This document shows positions 21,895-31,000 of a stretch of DNA of 64,000 nucleotides, piece after piece (positions within the stretch are counted from its first letter, which is position 1; every line of letters begins with the position of its first letter). The notes under the pieces were generated by a model that worked only from the letters and a program-made list of their open reading frames with translations, had not been told where the DNA came from and did not search any database. The DNA is from Sceloporus undulatus (lineage: Eukaryota; Chordata; Lepidosauria; Squamata; Phrynosomatidae), in assembly GCF_019175285.1 (NCBI RefSeq), contig NC_056523.1, positions 206,150,247 to 206,214,246 on the forward strand. Reading direction: 5' to 3'. Made by a program: the position numbers and the translations under genes.

Positions 21895-21990
21895 ATATAC
21901 TTGACTACAAGTCAACCTCATGTACAAGTCGAGGGCAGGTTTTGCGAGACTTGGGATTGCTCTGACCAAAAATCCACAACAACTTAATGT
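21895..21990. mobile_element. Possible MITE fragment with TATATACTTGACTACAAGTC
   Basis: ATATATACTTGACTACAAGT, followed by CAAGTCGAGGGCAG resembles the end of a repeat commonly seen in reptile genomes (TATATACTCGAGTATAAGTCGA form). No matching right end was found. Confidence 0.35.
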
Positions 21991-22171
21991 AAAACAAAAA
22001 GTTTATTGCAAAGAATAAGGTAGAAGCACCCGGGACCACGTCTTTGCAGAATCTGAGGCACACAAAGGGGAAGCCTTAATTTAAACAGATCACGGACCCC
22101 ACCCTTTTTTTCCTTTCCCTCCTAGGTTCACCCCCCCCCCTCAGCAGAGGTTGAAGTCCTACATCAAAGCA

Positions 22172-22248
22172 GTCATAGAATCATAGAGTTGGAAGAGACC
22201 ACAAGGGCCATCCAGTCCAACCCCCTGCCATGCAGAAAATCCAAATCC
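22172..22248 (-). mobile_element. CR1 LINE 3' end fragment
   Basis: CATAGAATCATAGAGTTGGA, AGAGACC and GGCCATCCAGTCCAACCCCC are the reverse complement of the CR1 terminus. It is truncated and lies about 100 bp left of the assembly gap. Confidence 0.8.
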
Positions 22249-22346
22249 AAATCCAGTCTTTTATATGGATGGGATCACCTAGAGTACTAGTTCTCTAACT
22301 CCCATTTATTCCAACCAAACGTTAGACATAAGTGGACTTGGACTTC

Positions 22347-22356
22347 NNNNNNNNNN
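22347..22356. other. Assembly gap (10 N)
   Basis: Ten consecutive undetermined bases separate two stretches of normal sequence. The fixed round number suggests a placeholder of unknown true length. Confidence 0.98.
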
Positions 22357-22547
22357 CCCAACCACCATGAAGAATGGTACAAGCTCTCTCTTTATCCACT
22401 GCAGTTTAACTGGATGTGAGGAAAATATTTCTCTGAAAGGCCCTCATGCTATTCCCAAGACTGCCATTGCCCTGGTCTTGGTGGGAGAGGGGGGAAAGGC
22501 AGCCTCTGCTAGGCTTGGTTGCCTCAATTTTGTGTCATGTAAGCCTG

Positions 22548-22735
22548 CATGGTGCAGCAGTGTGTTTTGAGTACAACTCGAGAGATCAGGGTTCAATTCC
22601 TCGCTCCAGCATTAAAAACCCACTCAGTGACCTTGGCAAAACCACTCTCTCTCAGCCTCAGATGCCAATGGCAAACCCCTCTCTGAAAAGACTTGGCCCT
22701 ACCCAAAAATGACTTGGGAGGAACTGAAAAATGAA
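22548..22735 (+). mobile_element. tRNA-headed SINE
   Basis: A degenerate tRNA-like head with GGGTTCAATTCC-type B box at about 22,590 is followed by CTCTCTCAGCCTCAGA and ATGGCAAACCCCTCTCTGAA. The 3' tail is altered. Orientation is opposite to the copies near 18.3-18.9 kb. Confidence 0.7.
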
Positions 22736-22849
22736 GCTTGAGAACAAGCCTTGGCGTTGTAGTTATTTTATTTCTACCCCCATGTACTGGTGGCACTAAA
22801 ATTAAGTAATTCCAATATATAAATAATCCCACAATATAAATAAGTAATG

Positions 22850-23035
22850 ACATTGTGATTTGAATGTTGGCCCATGACTCTGGGGTTGTATTCCCAGTCC
22901 AGCCATGAAACTCAGCCTCAGAGGATGGCAAAGGCAAGCCCCCTCTGAGGAAACTTGGCTCAGAAAACCCCGCCACAGGTTCGTCTTTGAGCCACCACAA
23001 AACTGGAAATGATTTGGAGGCATATATTAAAAACA
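22850..23035 (+). mobile_element. tRNA-headed SINE
   Basis: CTCAGCCTCAGAGGATGGCA and AGGAAACTTGGC, then GGAAATGATTTGGAGGC place it in the same family as 22,548-22,735. It ends just left of the CpG-rich SMC2 promoter. Confidence 0.7.
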
Positions 23036-23159
23036 GGCATATTGAGTCCTGTCTCTTGTTCTATTCTATGTGAGTGTAATCACAGGCCCACATATAACTT
23101 CGCTTTAAGGCCGCCCTAAATCAAAAATAACTGGAAGGCACAACACTAATACACGCAAC

Positions 23160-23660
23160 TAAACCAGCCCTCGCAACACACAACCGCCCACCCGCTCCCT
23201 CCGCGCAAAATGCCGCCCGGGCTCAGCCCAGCCCCTTTTATAGAAAACGCGGAGGCCGTGACGTCACTTAACGGCTCAGCGCGCGCGCCTCCGCGCCCCG
23301 CCCCTTTTCTTCCGACCCAAGCGTCTCCCTCCCCTCATATTACAATACAGTAGGACTAAAGGGAAGGCGGGGCGGGGCTTTCGGCGAGAACGCCCACCCA
23401 ATCAGCGACCAATGAGGGAAGAGTATCATGCGGTGGTGGGATCAGGCAGTGAGTTAGACAGCTATGTAGGGAACGTTGCCCAAGATGGAGGGCAGGGGTC
23501 CTTTTTAACCCGCGCCAAAATTCAAATGGAAGGAGGAACGGAAGAGAAGGAGAGCCTCGTCGTCGTCGTCGTCTCCCTTCAGGCTCTCCTCCCGCGGAGC
23601 AGGAAAGGCGGAAGTTAGCTTGCTCCGGAGCTAGGGAACCGGATCCTCCTCAATCCCATG
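23160..23660 (+). promoter_or_regulatory. SMC2: CpG-rich promoter of SMC2
   Basis: CpG-dense sequence here contrasts with the AT-rich surroundings. It contains a palindromic CRE (TGACGTCA, 23,259-23,266), a GC box (GGCGGGGCGGGGC, about 23,366-23,378), two CCAAT boxes (23,398-23,402 and 23,409-23,413), an E2F-like site on the - strand (23,511-23,519 region, CGCGCCAAAA) and a CHR-like TTCAAA (23,521-23,526). CCAAT pairs with E2F/CHR motifs are known in late cell-cycle genes, which suits a condensin subunit. A TATAAAAGGGG on the - strand (23,242 down to 23,232) could serve a divergent transcript. Confidence 0.75.
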
Positions 23661-23683
23661 CGGCGCTTTTGATTCAAAGCGAG
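23520..23683 (+). other. SMC2: SMC2 exon 1, non-coding (start approximate)
   Basis: The promoter is followed by AAGCGAG|GTACAAG, a good splice donor with the last exon base at 23,683. The first coding exon has its acceptor at 28,031-28,032 and carries 44 bases of 5' UTR, so a non-coding exon upstream is required. The transcription start is not visible and the left boundary is a guess. Confidence 0.45.
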
Positions 23684-23756
23684 GTACAAGATTGTGAACC
23701 AGAGCATGGTGGTTCTCTTTCCGCTCCAAATGACACAGGCTTCTAAAACTCAGGCT

Positions 23757-24440
23757 CCTATATATATGTGTGTGTGTGTGTACATTATGTGTATATATAT
23801 ATAATGTACACACACATACATATATATATAGTGTATAATATATATGTAACATATGCCTATATAAATATAAATACATATATATGTGCATTTCTGTATGTGT
23901 ATTTGCATATATATGTGTGTACATTATATATATATATATATGCATACATTCATGTAGAACATATATTTAAGTAACATAAGTATGCAATTATATATATATA
24001 ATGTACACACACATATATGCAAATATATATATATAACATAAGTAACAAGCATGCTAATATATGTACACATATATATATGCACATGTATGTGTGTGTATAT
24101 GTATATATGTATGTGTATATATATATAATATAAATAGCATAAGTATACAAGTATATATATATGTATGTGCATATGTAGATATGTGTGCATGTGTATATAT
24201 ATATACATATATCCATATAATATATAAGTAACATAAGTATATAAATATGTATATGCATATATATGTATGTATATATATATATATATGTTTGTGTGTATAT
24301 ACACACACATACTGCATAATATATAACTAATATATAAGTATACAAATATATACATATGTGTTATATGTGTGTGTATATATATATAATGTATACACACACA
24401 TATATATATACACATACATATGTGTGTGTGTGTGCTTGTT
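23757..24440. repeat. TA/TG-rich microsatellite complex, about 680 bp
   Basis: Alternating TATATATG, GTGTGTGT and ACACACAT runs continue for nearly 700 bp, with a recurring longer motif TAACATAAGTAT(A/G)CAA at roughly 23,972, 24,036, 24,137 and 24,231. Long open frames through it, rich in Ile, Tyr, His and Thr, are artefacts of the repeat. It starts about 75 bp after the proposed exon 1 donor of SMC2, inside intron 1. Confidence 0.9.
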
Positions 24441-24518
24441 ATGTGGGAATTTGGTGGCCTAAGCCCAAAAGCTCCCTGGTGTGCAGCGTTTCCACAACTT
24501 GCTTTGATGCTTCCTAAA

Positions 24519-24670
24519 GGCTGCATCTGCACTGGAGAAATAATCCAGTTTGACACCACTTTTTAATTGCAGTGTTTCAATGATGCAGAATTGTGGGATT
24601 TGTTGTGGCACCAGAGCTCTCTGACAGAGAAGGCTTAAATGCCTCATGAAGCTAATATTCTCAAATGCCC
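24519..24670. mobile_element. Fold-back MITE (CACTTTAACTGCC family), partial
   Basis: GGCTGCATCTGCACTGGAGA, AATAATCCAGTTTGACACCA and GGCACCAGAGCTCTCTGACA match the left side of the family that is complete at 24,687-24,891. The right arm is missing because the next copy starts here. Confidence 0.7.
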
Positions 24671-24686
24671 ATAGCAGTGAGCCGTG

Positions 24687-24891
24687 GCAGCTACACCGCA
24701 GAAATAATCCGGTTTGAGACTGCTTTAACTGCCCTGGCTCCATGCTATGGAATTCTGGGATCTGTGAGGCATTTAGCCTTCATCGTGAGAGTGCTCTGGT
24801 GCCACAACAAACTACAATTCCCTGGATCCCATAGCACTGAGTCATAGCAGTTAAAGTGATGTCAAGCTGGATTATTTCTACAGTGTGGATG
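24687..24891. mobile_element. Fold-back MITE (CACTTTAACTGCC family), complete
   Basis: CTACACCGCAGAAATAATCC at the left pairs with GGATTATTTCTACAGTGTGG at the right, and CTTTAACTGCCCTGGCTCCA pairs with TAGCAGTTAAAGTGATG. The whole ~200-bp unit is an imperfect palindrome without coding capacity. Further copies lie at 39,011, 50,420-50,690 and 52,831. Confidence 0.8.
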
Positions 24892-25169
24892 TTGTAGGGA
24901 ACTGAATGAAATGATCCTGCAAAGATTTTTTAAAAGGGGGGGGGGGGGGGGAAAAGCCAAAACACCTGAATTTGGAACACAAAAACCCTTTCAAAAGCAC
25001 TAAAAGAAAATGGATTGGTGGTACGTCACTGTCGGCACTTAGCCAAAGCTGAGTAACAATGGAATTGGTTAAAAAGATTGGATTTGTGAATGATTGGCTG
25101 TGTGTGATATAACATTTTGGCTGAGCTTTTTGAATTCACAACCCAAAAATTCATTAAGTACAGCATTAC

Positions 25170-25440
25170 ACCAGTGTGGTGTAATGGTTTGAGCATCAGT
25201 CCAGGGCAGTGGGAGACCAGGGCTGGAATCCTGGCTCAGCCATGGAAACCCACTGGGAGCCATGACCGAGTCACACTCTCTCAGCCTCAGAGGAAGGCAA
25301 TGGCAAACCTGCTCTGAACAAATCTTGCCAAGAAAACCCTATGAAGAAACCCTTTCTGAAGAAACATGCCAAGGAAACCCTATGATAGCGTCACCTTAGG
25401 GTCGCCATAAGTCAGAAAGGATTTGGAGGCACACAATAAC
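25170..25440 (+). mobile_element. tRNA-headed SINE, long copy
   Basis: CCAGTGTGGTGTAATGGTTT (A-box region), GACCAGGGCTGGAATCC (B-box region), CAGCCATGGAAACCCACTGG and GGTCGCCATAAGTCAGAAAG, then GGAGGCACACAATAAC give a full SINE. An internal piece around GCCAAGAAAACCCTATGA is present twice, making this copy longer than its relatives. Confidence 0.8.
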
Positions 25441-25774
25441 ACTATCTTTCTCTAGTTTAAAAAAAAACTTGTGAAGATAAATACAGATGGTTAGAAAGAT
25501 ATTTGTTCCACCTTCTGGTTGTATTTGTGTGTGATGTGATTGCAGTAAGATGCCCATTTTTGCCTCATCCCAACACTGTAAAATGCACTCTACTGCAACC
25601 CAACACTGATGGTCTATTTTTCTCCAGCCCTTCTTCCCAATATCAATGCTGCAAAAACAAAGAAACAAAAAACCTTCCAGGTGGAGAGAAAACAGGAAAA
25701 AGGAGGGCTGTACTCCAATAAAAAGACTTTGTAAAAAAGGAGCTTCTTTGCCAGAGGCTTTGTGAACTGAGGTA

Positions 25775-25945
25775 TACTGGAGGACAGGGTTCAAATCCCT
25801 GTTTAGCCATGGAATCCACTGGGCAAGTCACACTCAGCTTCAGAGGATTGCAGTGCCAAACCTCTGAAGAAACTTGCCAATAAAACTCTTGCCTCAGGGT
25901 CGTCATAAATTGGAAACCAAGTTAAGGTACACAACAACAACAAAG
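25775..25945 (+). mobile_element. tRNA-headed SINE
   Basis: GGACAGGGTTCAAATCCCTG (B box) through CAGGGTCGTCATAAATTGGA and a CAACAACAACAA tail. The head is slightly truncated. Confidence 0.75.
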
Positions 25946-26379
25946 TGATATTTTTATTCCTGTATGTGAGTGTAATCGCAGGCTAAAAGCCTAAGAAAAG
26001 AAAAAGGTCTTTCCGTAATGCCTAAAAGATGTTAATGTTAGTCTGTTCCAAAGAAAGCAAAAAAGGTCTACACCTACTAAAAGGCTACCATTTATGCCAG
26101 TCTTTCCAGACCATAGCCCACTTTGCAGAGGGACAGAATAAGCAAAGGTGGAGAGAAGGTAGAACTGTATCTCCCCGTGGATCTCTTTAAGTGATATTTA
26201 ATAGTTGACCTAGGATTTCCAGTGTCCCATGGCTTAATAAATGCAATGACAAAATGACAGACACTTCACTTTGCCCTAAACTGTACTGCTGGAATGAAGA
26301 AAGTTTGAGCAAGCTTGTGTGTGGATGGACTGAAAGGTCTATTCTCTCATTCTTGTTACCGCATTCAAAAATCTTTTGT

Positions 26380-27180
26380 TCTTTTTTTTTTCCAAACTTT
26401 ATTTTAATTTTCCATAGCTTGAATTTACATCATTCTAAATTTACTGATTAACATAGTTAATTCTGACTATCACATATGTATATATATATATAATTAGTGT
26501 CTCCTATTTCATAACCATACAGTATATCTTTCTCAATATCTAATGTTCTTTCCCAGAGCGATATTACAGGGAGCCATTCGCTTTTCCATTCATTTTCAGG
26601 TCTATTGTGTAGCAATTTTGTTAATCTGTCCATTTCTTTCATTTCTTGCAATTTGCTAATCCAATCTTCCAGTAAAAGAGGTTTTTTGCTTTTCCAATTT
26701 TGTGCAATGATTAATCTTGCCGCCGTCACTAAATATAACAAAACTCTCCAATATTTTTTTATAATTCCTGTTTCTAGTTTGGGTATCATATTTAGTAAAT
26801 AAAATTCTGGTAGCATTTTAAACTTACACTCAAACAACTTTTGGATTTCTGCATGTATTTTGCACCAGAATTTATTGACCTTGCTACATGACCACCACAT
26901 GTGGAATAGTGAACCCTCACTTTTCTTACAGTTCCAGCATTTTATTTTCTGTGTTTTATAAATCTTTTTGATTTTAACAGGGGTGAGATACCACCTATTC
27001 AGTATTTTTACCTGATTTTCTTTCAAAGCTTGAGAGGCAGTTTTACATTTTGTTCTAAGTGTGTGTGTTATGCACCAGGCTCCATTTGGTCTAAATTTTA
27101 CTAGAACTGTAGTAGGTAAAAAAGTACAACTGAAGTCTATACCCAGGTCCCAAGTCATTCAAAGCTTCAGAACGTAATGC
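26380..27180 (-). mobile_element. LINE-1 3' portion, ORF2 C-terminal frame largely open
   Basis: A 233-residue open frame on the - strand (26,457-27,158) contains LNRWYLTPVKIKKIY, CWNCKKSEGSLFHMWWSC and LVTAARLIIAQNWK, matching the C-terminal region of squamate L1 ORF2 with its CxxC...HxxxxC knuckle. The A-rich end lies at about 26,381-26,391 on the - strand. It is 5' truncated. The long undisturbed frame indicates a younger insertion than the L1 pieces at 7.6 and 14.3 kb. It sits in SMC2 intron 1, antisense. Confidence 0.85.
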
Positions 27181-27212
27181 CAGCATCTTGTACCTGTACT
27201 AAGCTTTCGTTA

Positions 27213-27458
27213 TGTATGGTCAACCTTGCTTTATCCACAGATTTTTTTTATTTACGGATTCAAGCATCCATGGCTTGAAAATATTCCAAAAAAGTATAAT
27301 TCCAAAAAAGCAAACCTTGATTTTGCCATTTGGTATAAGGGACACCATTTTGCTATGCCGTTATATTTAATGGGACTTGAGCATCCACAGATTTTGTTTT
27401 CCGTGGGGTGGGGTGGGGGTCCTGGAATCAAATCCCAGCGGATAGTAAGGTCCCACTG
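27213..27458 (-). mobile_element. Tigger-like MITE, complete
   Basis: It runs from ATGGTCAACCTTGC through TGCCATTTGGTATAAGG and TTAATGGGACTTGAGCATCC to AAGGTCCCACTG, followed by TA. The ends match the Tc1/mariner family with CAGTGGGCCC and CAGTCAGCCC termini. No coding capacity. Confidence 0.75.
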
Positions 27459-27568
27459 TAATATCTCTAGCTACAATCCAGCAAATGTTTGTAGCGCTAT
27501 GTCCCAGTACAGAACTAACAGAATTTCTGGTCTTTTAACTGAACTCAATGGAGCTTTGTTTATTTGTA

Positions 27569-27822
27569 CAGTGGTACCTCGGGATACGAAATACCCAGGT
27601 TACGAAATTTTCGGGATACGAAAAAATCCCATAGGAAAACATTGTTTCGGGTTACGAATGTTTTTTCGGGCTACGAAAAAACTTTTGGTGCTTTTTTCGG
27701 CTTTTTCGCACGGAATCGCGGCTTTTCCCCATTAGCGCCTATGGCAATTCGGCTTACGAAGGCTTTTCGGGTTACGAACGGTGCCACGGAACGAATTAAT
27801 TTCGTAACCCGAGGCACCACTG
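27569..27822 (+). mobile_element. Tc1/mariner-type MITE, complete 254-bp copy
   Basis: Flanked by TA on both sides, it begins CAGTGGTACCTCGGGATACG and ends CGTAACCCGAGGCACCACTG. Inside, GGTTACGAAA words alternate. The copy at 53,549-53,802 has the same length and opposite orientation. Confidence 0.85.
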
Positions 27823-28032
27823 TATTCTCATTTGCTTGCCAGGAGATGTGAGGCTTTCCTGTGCATTGCTACTATAAAACAAAGTCCAGTGAGCTTCATA
27901 ATACAGTACTTAATCTCAAATAAGTGATTGTAACATTTCATCGGCCATTTGCTTCATTCTTCCCAATGCTGTTTTAGGAAGCATGCACATTTGTTAACCA
28001 CAGAATTACAAACTGCACATATTCTTTCATAG

Positions 28033-31000
28033 GTTGGACCTAGATTTGCTTGGAATTATCAGGAAGACCAGCTGAAATGTATATCAAATCAATTGTCCTT
28101 GAGGGGTTCAAATCTTATGCTCAACGAACAGAGGTTAATGACTTTGACCCATTGTTCAATGCCATTACTGGCTTAAATGGAAGTGGCAAGTCAAATATTC
28201 TGGACTCCATCTGTTTCTTGCTGGGCATCACCAATCTGTCACAAGTGAGTATATATGTTGTAGATATGCCCTACCACCTGCTTGTAATAACCATAGCCCT
28301 ACCATGTATAACCTCACTGAAATGAATGGACTTGTTATTCCCAACTAACCTGTCCCTTATTTCATAGGGTCTGTTTTAGCTAGAACTAGCATTGGTTTTA
28401 GCTGACTGACTCATTCTATGTCCCATCACAAAGCGTTCTGTGATGTTGTTCATTTTAAAAATCTGAAATAAGTACTAGAAAATTTTAGCCATACTTTGGT
28501 CAGGATTCATATTTTTCAACACGAATGTGTAGTTTCAGCAGAAAACTGCTGGTCCCATGGGTAGCACTGAAACATGAAGAGGGAAGAAATGTCATTAACC
28601 TGCCATTGTCACTAATGCCTTGATGTACTTTTGGCCAATTCAATGCCTCTTTCCATTTGGTAGAACCAAATAATCACTTGTCTTACAAGAGTGATACAGT
28701 GATAAATGAAATAAGTATGGTAATCTTACCATGCAGTCTGAAAGCAAAACAAGCAGGTTATGTAATGTTGATTTGGTGTAATATCTGTTGATGTGGGAGT
28801 AACACATCTGAAAGGAGACTAGCTTGTAAGATGGCAGAAACAGGATTCAAATTGCTATCTTTATTTGCACTTGTCACTGTTCAAACAGATTGTGGACTGC
28901 TAACTTAACACCATTCAAATGTAAATTGAATTCATATAGTTCAGAGGTAGGGAATGTTAAGAATACGTGTGGCCTAGAACCCAACTTTCAGTTCCCTAAG
29001 GCCCCCCCTACACACAAAAATGTAATTTTTCTGCAAGATTTGTGGGTGAAAATAACCCACAAATTTTGCCCAAAGCCCCCCTCCAATGTGCAAGAATACC
29101 TGTTCCAGTAAGGAGTAATACCTGTCCCTAGACTGTCCCTTTTTTTTTTTCTTCTTTCTTTATAACCCTGCCAAAATGGTGACTGGAATAGATGCAGCTG
29201 CATGCGAGAAAAAGAAAGTATTTGGAAGCATGGGGGAGGAGAGGAAAGAGTTGAAACTGACCTGATATAGTGAAATCAAAACTGCATTACAAGTAAAAGT
29301 AGTTTTCTTACTGATAGGATTCTAGAGCAGTGATGGTGAACCTTTTAGTGACCGAGTGCCCAAACTCAAAGATGTTCTCGCACTGGGTCTTACCGGGGGG
29401 CGGGGGGGGGGGCTTCCCCAGCGACAGCTAAAGGCCTGGAAGTGTAGGGAGAAGCAGAGGAACAGGCAGCATCTCCTCTTTCCTCCCACCCTCCCAGGCA
29501 TTCAGTGTCCTCAGAAATGGGTTCATGTGCCAGAGAGGGCATGCATGCCATAGGTTCACCACCATGACTCTAGACTGTGCATCAGCAATTCTTGTAATGT
29601 CAGGAACTGGGCCATGCAGATTGGTCCTTGCATTGCTAAGCAGTTTTATAGAAATCTTTCTGAGCAATAAAATTTCCCATGGGAACAACCCTTTAAAAAT
29701 ATATTTTGTTAAATTTTCAGGTACGAGCTTCCAACCTGCAAGATCTTGTATACAAAAATGGACAGGCGGGAATTACTAAGGCTACTGTCTCAATCACCTT
29801 TGATAATTTTGATAAGAAGCAGAGTCCACTAGGATTTGAGAATCATGATGAGATTACAGTTACAAGACAGGTGAGCCATTGTTAGGTTCTAGATATTGTA
29901 TAGCCTCACTATGCAAATAGAAACATTCAAAATGTGCGTTAACTCGTGTTACTCTTGGGAATACGGATGGCACATCTCGCTGCATGTGCTAAGTAGTCTA
30001 CTTGCCTGAGCCCCTAGGAAAGGTAATGTGTTGGTACATAATAACTCTTCTTTCTTCTTTCCTTCAGGTGGTAATAGGAGGTAGAAATAAATATCTTATC
30101 AATGGTGTGAATGCAAACAATACTAGAGTACAGGATCTTTTCTGCTCTATTGGATTGAATGTCAATAATCCTCACTTTCTTATTATGCAGGTACAGTATG
30201 TGTGTCTATAAATCTAGTCCCTGTTCTTTCTCCTTGTAATGTGCTCTATGTTGTATTAGTTGTTTTAGATCATGAGGCAGGGAGTTAAACTGCTATCCTT
30301 TCCACGCATATGGCTGGGAATATGGCTCACCAAATTCATTGGCACTGTTGTGAGTCAGTAAGCACAGGATTGTGCTTTGTATCTTCCAAACCCTTTGTAG
30401 TCAGCCTCCTTAGGTTTTCTATAAATAAAGGTGATGTCTTGCATGTGAATTTGAATGCTTTCAAAATACACCTGTTCATAAACATTCTTTGTTCTTTTAG
30501 CTAGAATCTGGATATTTGGCTGCTGAAATTGTAAATAAATATATTTTATTTGCCCATGAACTCCTCGAGGTTTTTTGCCTTCCTCCAAAATATAGCCTGC
30601 AGAAACTCCTTGGTAATCTCCCATTCAAGTACTAGCCAGGGCTGACCCTTCTTAGCTTCAAAGAGCAGACAGGATCTTGTGCATTTAGGATTGCAGGCGC
30701 AGTACAACTCATTTGTATGATTCATAGAGACCACGAAGAAGACGTACATGTACCTTAGTATTTTCCTGAGCTATTTTCTTTCCAAATCACTCTGGGATGC
30801 TAGGGAAATGAGGAATCATTCACTTTTACTTAAATTAATAAAAGACTGTTGACTAATCGTTTTTTTCCCCCTTAACTTTTAGGGGCGCATTACCAAAGTT
30901 CTCAATATGAAGCCTCCAGAGGTAAGCATTATTTTTATGTCCATGATACTTTAATCTCAGCTCAATTAGTTTTTTTTTTTTTAAAGTATGTGGTGTTCTT

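Noticed and set aside
23631-24559. Long open frames (up to 211 codons) rich in Tyr, Ile, His, Thr
   Set aside because: They run through alternating TATA/TGTG microsatellite in several frames at once; this is a by-product of the repeat.
22548-25945. tRNA-like segments with A and B box words
   Set aside because: They are heads of SINE copies, lacking a complete cloverleaf and followed by the SINE body; not tRNA genes.
28050-28076. Upstream in-frame ATG extending SMC2 by nine residues
   Set aside because: SMC2 proteins of vertebrates start M-x-I-K-S-I; the extra residues are not part of the family and the second ATG at 28,077 is preferred.
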